From the NCBI GenBank assembly GCA_016840825.1, contig JAEORN010000117.1:1-27503 (forward strand): a stretch of 27,503 nucleotides of DNA, read 5' to 3'. The stretch is from Candidatus Thorarchaeota archaeon. Its GTDB lineage: Archaea > Asgardarchaeota > Thorarchaeia > Thorarchaeales > Thorarchaeaceae. The translations under genes were made by a program, and so were the position numbers. Below, in pieces: positions 23,332 to 27,503 of this stretch; positions within the stretch are counted from its first letter, which is position 1; each line of letters starts with the position of its first letter. Under the pieces are notes generated by a model. It was not told the origin of the DNA, did no database searches, and saw nothing but the letters and a program-made list of their open reading frames with translations.

Positions 23332-23348
23332 ATTTAGGAGTTACAAAA

Positions 23349-24455
23349 ATGTCATACGACCGCTGTGTACGTTGTGGTTCATGTTTGAAAATTTGCCCTA
23401 TCTTTGATGCGATGGGTGAGGAGCAGTACTCTCCAAGAGGGAAGAACTATCTCCTTCAAATAATGGATGAAGTTGAAAAAGACCCCGAAGCTGCAAAGGA
23501 GTTTCGAAAACTCCTATTCACATGCACAATGTGTGGTAGATGCAAAGAAACCTGCTCTTCTGATGTTGATCTTTTGAAAATCTGGCATGAACAGAGAGGA
23601 AAGGCCATTCATGAGCATCCAGAGGAGTTCGCATATCTCAGTCCACTTCAGGACGCATTAGAGAATGTACAGAATATCTATGGACTTGATCCAGAGGATA
23701 GAGCCATGTTCTGGTTGGATGAACTAGAGGATGAGATACCAGGTCTGTCGGACAGAGTCTATGAGCCAGGCAAAAAGGCAGAGGTCATGGTATTCCTAGG
23801 TTGCTTGATGTCCTTTAGGAGCTCACAACTAGATGTTTTACGATCACTCTTTAAATCATTAGAAAAATCAGGAACAGATTATATGGTAATGGGTGCAGAG
23901 GAATTCTGTTGTGGTCATCCTCTATACCTCATGGGTGATGATGAAGGAGCTTCTGAGCTTAGAAAGCACAATAAATCAGTAATAGTAGATGCAGGAGCTA
24001 ACAAAGTAATCACATGTTGTCCAGGATGCCTAATCCAGCTCAAAGAGCATCATGATCTGAAAGATATCGATGCCCTTCACCACACTCAGTACTTTGACAT
24101 GATTCATGAAAAGCTACCTGAATTCGAAACCACAGAGAGCTATGCATATCATGACCCTTGTGAGCTTCATCGAATTCTGGGCATTAAGAAAGAACCCCGC
24201 TCATTGATGAATAAGATGAATGTAAAATACCGCGACATTGAACCTAGTTGTTGTGGTGGAGGTGGACTTTTGCGTATGACAGATTCGAATCTGAGCGACA
24301 TAATCATCAAAATGAGAGCGGCAAGTGAAGGGCTAAAGGATGTCACAGTACTCACATGTTGCCCATCTTGTAGAGAGCAACTTCTAAGTAACAATCTCAA
24401 AACTCAAGATATCATTGAATTGGTTGCAGACGTATTAGAAAAGGGGGGCGACTAG
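23349..24455 (+). CDS. GlcF/LldE-type Fe-S oxidoreductase subunit with CCG domains
   Basis: This is an iron-sulfur subunit of a 2-hydroxyacid (glycolate or lactate type) dehydrogenase, passing electrons from the FAD subunit to the respiratory chain or another acceptor. Two 4Fe-4S motifs lie near the N-terminus: C-V-R-C-G-S-C-L-K-I-C-P (Cys6, 9, 12, 16) and C-T-M-C-G-R-C-K-E-T-C (Cys59, 62, 65, 69). Two CCG domains follow, with F-C-C-G-H-P and C-C-P-G-C in the first and S-C-C-G-G-G-G and C-C-P-S-C in the second. The length (368 residues) suits the GlcF/HdrD-like family. The frame is open from 23301, but the ATG at 23349 has AGGAG 8 nt upstream and starts right at the first cluster. It is followed one base after its stop by the FAD subunit gene. 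Confidence 0.92.
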   Translation: MSYDRCVRCGSCLKICPIFDAMGEEQYSPRGKNYLLQIMDEVEKDPEAAKEFRKLLFTCTMCGRCKETCSSDVDLLKIWHEQRGKAIHEHPEEFAYLSPLQDALENVQNIYGLDPEDRAMFWLDELEDEIPGLSDRVYEPGKKAEVMVFLGCLMSFRSSQLDVLRSLFKSLEKSGTDYMVMGAEEFCCGHPLYLMGDDEGASELRKHNKSVIVDAGANKVITCCPGCLIQLKEHHDLKDIDALHHTQYFDMIHEKLPEFETTESYAYHDPCELHRILGIKKEPRSLMNKMNVKYRDIEPSCCGGGGLLRMTDSNLSDIIIKMRAASEGLKDVTVLTCCPSCREQLLSNNLKTQDIIELVADVLEKGGD

Positions 24456-24456
24456 A

Positions 24457-25794
24457 GTGAAACTACGTAATTATGCAATTGGTGCAAATGCTTCGATGTA
24501 TTATAGATTGAACTTCAAGAAAATCAGAGGAGTCTTTTATCCGAAGACAGAGCAAGAACTTGTAGCTGCCATTAAGCAAGCGAATGAACAAGGCTTTGGA
24601 GTAACACCAAAAGGAGGAGGTTCTGGACTAAGCGGAGCATGTACTGGCGGTAATGAAGATAGGATAATGGTAAGTAGCCTACAGATGCGACAGGTTCTCA
24701 CAGTTTCAAAAGACCAAGGATATATCGATGTACAGCCCGGAGCCACTCCAGATGAAATCAATGAAATCCTTGCTCCTATGAAGATGAAATTGTTCGTTGC
24801 TCCAAGTAGCAGAGACATTGCGACAGTCGGAGGGATTCTCAGTACCGATGGAGGCGGGAATGATACTTGGGTCAATGGTACGATGAGAGATAATACCCAA
24901 AGAATAAGATTGGTTCTATATGACGGAAGAACTGTCACAGTGTCTTGGGACGGAGTCAAGAGTAATGATGCAGACCTTGAAGCGGATCTCAATCGATTGA
25001 AGATGACTATTCATGATGTAGCGAGTGCACATGGAACTCTTGGTTTCATCACTGAGATGCGCTTGACAATAAAGCCCATCCAATCGAAACCAATGGTTGG
25101 TGGAATAGTGAACTATCCAACGAATAATGAAGCCGGTGAAGCCCTACATGCTATGATTGAACGAAGGATACCAATTGAATATGGAGAAGTAATCGCATCT
25201 GCACACCCTGATGTGCGTGGAGACCTCACTCCACCCGTTCATATACTTGAAGGTTCAGAAGATGCAATGTCACAAATAGCAGAAATCACTGATTTCAAGA
25301 AACTTCCAAAAGAAGAGGTGGCCTACATGAAGGATGTACGTATTAAACTACCAAAACGTCAACCAAATGTGGGGAATCAAGTTGCACTCTTTGAGGGATA
25401 CGGGTTCTACGCAGATAGTCTTCTGAAGATGCAAGATGGGATTGATGAGGTTAATGCTCTTCTCAGAAGTCATGATTTTGAGCCATTTGCGAAGTACGGG
25501 CATGGCCCTAGTAAATGGTACTTGGGAGATAATACCGCAACATACGGGATCATCCTCCACTCGCGAGAGATCAGACCTGAGAACAAACCAGGCAATGAAA
25601 TCTATCAATGCTTGCTGGATATTGTAAGTCTTTGTAAGAAGCTGAAGATAACTCCGAAACCTGAGCATAAATGGCCATTTTCTGATGAAGTAAAGAACGC
25701 GAGGTTAATGGAGTTAAGGAATGTACTGGGCGGTGGATTCAATTCATTCCTACTTGACCCGAATTGCAATGACACTCTAGCATCTATGGTATAG
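24457..25794 (+). CDS. GlcD-type FAD-linked 2-hydroxyacid oxidase/dehydrogenase
   Basis: This is the flavoprotein subunit of the glycolate oxidase/D-lactate dehydrogenase family (PCMH-type FAD domain). The FAD-binding part shows V-T-P-K-G-G-G-S-G-L-S-G-A near 46-58, then V-Q-P-G-A-T and T-V-G-G-I-L-S-T-D-G-G-G, and A-S-A-H-G-T-L-G-F-I-T-E. The C-terminal substrate domain carries F-A-K-Y-G-H-G-P-S-K-W-Y, corresponding to the H-x-G-x-G-N/D region of GlcD. At 445 residues it is slightly short. The GTG start lies one base after the Fe-S subunit stop, with G-rich AAGGGGGG as ribosome-binding site. With its neighbour it forms a two-subunit enzyme. The substrate (glycolate, D-lactate, 2-hydroxyglutarate or other) is not resolved. 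Confidence 0.92.
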   Translation: MKLRNYAIGANASMYYRLNFKKIRGVFYPKTEQELVAAIKQANEQGFGVTPKGGGSGLSGACTGGNEDRIMVSSLQMRQVLTVSKDQGYIDVQPGATPDEINEILAPMKMKLFVAPSSRDIATVGGILSTDGGGNDTWVNGTMRDNTQRIRLVLYDGRTVTVSWDGVKSNDADLEADLNRLKMTIHDVASAHGTLGFITEMRLTIKPIQSKPMVGGIVNYPTNNEAGEALHAMIERRIPIEYGEVIASAHPDVRGDLTPPVHILEGSEDAMSQIAEITDFKKLPKEEVAYMKDVRIKLPKRQPNVGNQVALFEGYGFYADSLLKMQDGIDEVNALLRSHDFEPFAKYGHGPSKWYLGDNTATYGIILHSREIRPENKPGNEIYQCLLDIVSLCKKLKITPKPEHKWPFSDEVKNARLMELRNVLGGGFNSFLLDPNCNDTLASMV

Positions 25795-25832
25795 ATTCTA
25801 AGTAGAATACTTTCGGTTATGTCTCTGCGGTC

Positions 25833-25840
25833 TTTATATA
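25833..25840 (+). promoter_or_regulatory. TATA box, leaderless promoter of the Orc1/Cdc6-like gene
   Basis: TTTATATA centred 23-24 nt before the ATG at 25860. No ribosome-binding site precedes the ATG, so the message is probably leaderless; the in-frame ATG at 25869 is also possible. Confidence 0.55.
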
Positions 25841-25859
25841 TGGGCCGCAAGACTAACTT

Positions 25860-27005
25860 ATGATAACTATGAAGAGGGTGGACACCAGCCCGAAGGGGCT
25901 CTTTGATCCTTATTACGTCCCGAAGAAGCTTCTCCACAGGGACAGGGAACTCGAATCTATCGGAGGCATCTATGCAGATTCCTATACGGATGAGTATGGA
26001 GTGAATTGCTTGGTCCACGGTATCACTGGAGTGGGTATGACTGTCTTCTCTCGATACTTCCTCACTAAGCTAGTACCTGAGAAATTCGACGCATATACTA
26101 TCTATGTGGATGCGAAGAATAAGGATACCTTGGAGATTATCTCAGAGCTAAATGACAAGGTCCACAAACAGACGAACACGCCAATAACCTTCACGTTCGA
26201 TTTGGATGTGCTTTGGATGCAATTCAAGCGTACTGCTTCAGCAGCATCGAAAAGAGGTGTGTTTGTTATCGATAATATAGATGAGCGCAATGAAGAAATC
26301 TATGCAAAAGTTGCAAGACTATCAAAAGAAATCAATGCCAGCACTATTGGGGTCCTTAATAGCCACGATTACAGGTTACTCACAAAAGGTGCAGCAAGTT
26401 CGATGGCATATGATTTTGAGGTTCCATTGGACACCTACACGCAAGGTCAGCTATATGACATAGTTCGGATGCGGGTTGAAGATACATTCACGCAGGGATT
26501 GACTGACGAGATTGTACGATATATCACGGATATTGTGTGTGAGTTCGATGCATCTAAACCGAAGACATCAATTGAAGCTCTGAAAGCACTGTGGCCAATG
26601 GCATCAGCAGGGAAAGAGATCGATTCGGACACTGTCCGAGCAGCTACATCAGAAATTGCACAATTTGCTTACGATCAGGACTACATGGATACTATTGACA
26701 CAATCAGCATGAATGACTTCATGACTCTTCTTGTTCTTGAGGCACTTGCTGAACACCTTATGAGATACAAGACCGAAACCTATGTAGATAGACAGACTCT
26801 CAACGAGATCGTACAAGTAAAATGTGAAGAGCTTGGGGTCCGTCACGCAATAGCAGATATTGACAAGAGTCTCCAGACACTCATCTTTCAGAGTGTTGTC
26901 TTTGAGTCTGGATATTCAAGGAATCTACTATATGTCCTTGTCCCACCTGAGATTCTCTATGATGCTGCTATGAGTTTGAGAAGAGAACTTGCAAGAAGAA
27001 AATGA
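25860..27005 (+). CDS. Orc1/Cdc6-like AAA+ protein with degenerate ATPase motifs
   Basis: The layout is that of an archaeal origin-recognition protein: an entry segment P-K-K-L-L-H-R-D-R-E-L-E (21-32), a P-loop region, a Walker B region, a lid with S-I-E-A-L-K-A-L-W-P (where Orc1/Cdc6 has R-x-A-L-D-L-L) and a C-terminal winged-helix domain (about 285-381). However, Walker A reads G-I-T-G-V-G-M-T, with Met60 in place of the essential lysine, and Walker B reads V-F-V-I-D-N, with Asn139 in place of the catalytic glutamate. ATP binding and hydrolysis should therefore be lost or much weakened. A DNA-binding or regulatory role as an inactive paralogue is plausible. It has its own TATA box and no co-directional neighbour. 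A related STAND/Orc-like ATPase is the alternative. Confidence 0.78.
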   Translation: MITMKRVDTSPKGLFDPYYVPKKLLHRDRELESIGGIYADSYTDEYGVNCLVHGITGVGMTVFSRYFLTKLVPEKFDAYTIYVDAKNKDTLEIISELNDKVHKQTNTPITFTFDLDVLWMQFKRTASAASKRGVFVIDNIDERNEEIYAKVARLSKEINASTIGVLNSHDYRLLTKGAASSMAYDFEVPLDTYTQGQLYDIVRMRVEDTFTQGLTDEIVRYITDIVCEFDASKPKTSIEALKALWPMASAGKEIDSDTVRAATSEIAQFAYDQDYMDTIDTISMNDFMTLLVLEALAEHLMRYKTETYVDRQTLNEIVQVKCEELGVRHAIADIDKSLQTLIFQSVVFESGYSRNLLYVLVPPEILYDAAMSLRRELARRK

Positions 27006-27008
27006 AGG

Positions 27009-27035
27009 TGTGTAGGCCGGATAACCGGCCACACA
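27009..27035. terminator. Hairpin between convergent Orc1/Cdc6-like and gcvH genes
   Basis: Arms TGTGTAGGCCGG and CCGGCCACACA pair with one bulged A around an ATAA loop. It lies 3 nt past the stop of the plus-strand gene. No long T-tract follows on the plus strand; on the minus strand a T-rich stretch lies beyond the left arm. It is likely a shared 3' end structure. Confidence 0.55.
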
Positions 27036-27051
27036 GAATCTGTACTGGTAT

Positions 27052-27492
27052 TTATTCGCCTTTCATAGCTTTCTTGGCTGCGACTTCGTCCTTGGCCCAA
27101 GCCGCGATATCGCCACCGCCAATAAGAGCTGTGAATTCACCCATGTCCTCAGGTTCGATTAAAGCAATCCAGCCTTTGCCATATGGGTCATCATTCAATA
27201 GAGCAGGATTGTCCTTAAGGTCATCATTGACCTCAGCGATTATACCGCCAACTGGAGCTTTCACAGCACCAGTCCATTTACCTGACTCCAGTGTTCCAAT
27301 ACTCCTGCCAGACTTTACATCCTTGCCAGCAGGTCGTAGTCTGATGAACTTGATCTTGCCTGCGGCAAATGCACCCAACTCTGTAATTCCTAGTCTGATC
27401 TTTCCACCCTCATCCTTCAACCATAGTGAATCGGTTTCGCTTGAATAGTAGCGGAGATCATCTGGGAAGTCGAACTCGTCAACTTTTACCAT
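27052..27492 (-). CDS. gcvH: Glycine cleavage H-like lipoyl carrier protein
   Basis: 146 residues with the GcvH fold. An N-terminal L-R-Y-Y-S-S-E-T-D-S-L-W-L segment corresponds to the usual Y-T-x-x-H-E-W, then R-L-G-I-T-E-L-G-A, then the lipoyl hairpin L-E-S-G-K-W-T-G with Lys72 as the likely lipoylation site, A-P-V-G-G-I-I-A-E-V-N, and N-D-D-P-Y-G-K-G-W near the end of the domain. The ordinary sequence around the lysine is E-S-V-K-A, so this is a variant; the C-terminal helix is also longer than usual. It shuttles the aminomethyl group in glycine cleavage, or may act as a general lipoate carrier. No gcvP or gcvT gene is in the window. The ATG is 12 nt from the window edge. Confidence 0.9.
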   Translation of the reverse strand: MVKVDEFDFPDDLRYYSSETDSLWLKDEGGKIRLGITELGAFAAGKIKFIRLRPAGKDVKSGRSIGTLESGKWTGAVKAPVGGIIAEVNDDLKDNPALLNDDPYGKGWIALIEPEDMGEFTALIGGGDIAAWAKDEVAAKKAMKGE

Positions 27493-27503
27493 GGTTTAAT
27501 CAC

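Noticed and set aside
24537..24992. Minus-strand open frame of 151 codons
   Set aside because: It is fully inside the FAD-subunit gene, is Ser/Pro/Leu-rich and matches no family.
27002..27448. Plus-strand open frame of 148 codons
   Set aside because: It lies opposite the clear GcvH-like gene. Its Pro/Ser-rich translation is the typical shadow of a minus-strand coding region.

Overview
The window is a gene-dense piece of an archaeal chromosome. The archaeal markers are RIO1-type kinases, an XPB-type helicase, an RFC-type clamp-loader protein, an Orc1/Cdc6-like protein, a KaiC/RadA-like ATPase, a DUF2240-like wing protein, and TATA boxes about 24-30 nt before several starts, some with no room for a leader. 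GTG and TTG starts are common. The eukaryote-like TFIIH features suggest an Asgard archaeon, perhaps Thorarchaeota; this is inference, since no rRNA or classical eukaryotic signature protein is present. I see no tRNA or rRNA gene, CRISPR array, insertion sequence or integrase.

Layout. 1-1128 (minus): two overlapping RIO1-like kinase genes, the second cut by the window edge. 1511-4334 (minus): MFS transporter, CcdA-type thiol electron transporter and an extracytoplasmic TlpA-like thioredoxin. 4476-12820: an information-processing block holding XPB helicase, KaiC-like ATPase, a small SHOCT-like protein, an APH-family kinase, a DUF2240-like protein, an RFC-like ATPase, a 572-residue protein resembling the TFIIH subunit p52/Tfb2, and a MetE-like barrel enzyme coupled to it. 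12916-17248: five membrane protein genes, three of which look like tandem paralogues. 17308-18773: three tandem PrxQ/BCP peroxiredoxins. 18776-21034: SagB-type nitroreductase and malic enzyme, divergently transcribed. 21114-23075: a large surface protein with a degenerate M28 peptidase-like domain and calcium-binding repeats. 23349-25794: a GlcF/GlcD-type 2-hydroxyacid oxidase operon with a structured leader. 25860-27492: an Orc1/Cdc6-like protein with broken ATPase motifs, and a GcvH-like lipoyl protein.

The most interesting points are these. (i) The same XPB N-terminal (clutch-like) domain occurs in the XPB helicase and in a separate helicase-free winged-helix protein 4 kb away, the domain plan of an XPB-p52 pair. 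(ii) An Orc1/Cdc6-like protein has Met in place of the Walker A Lys and Asn in place of the Walker B Glu. (iii) The third of three tandem peroxiredoxins has changed catalytic positions. (iv) There is a tandem family of unrecognised four-helix membrane proteins. (v) An 11-bp stem sits just before the ribosome-binding site of the hydroxyacid oxidase operon. Two convergent gene pairs share their stop codons in 4-nt overlaps, which shows how compact the region is.
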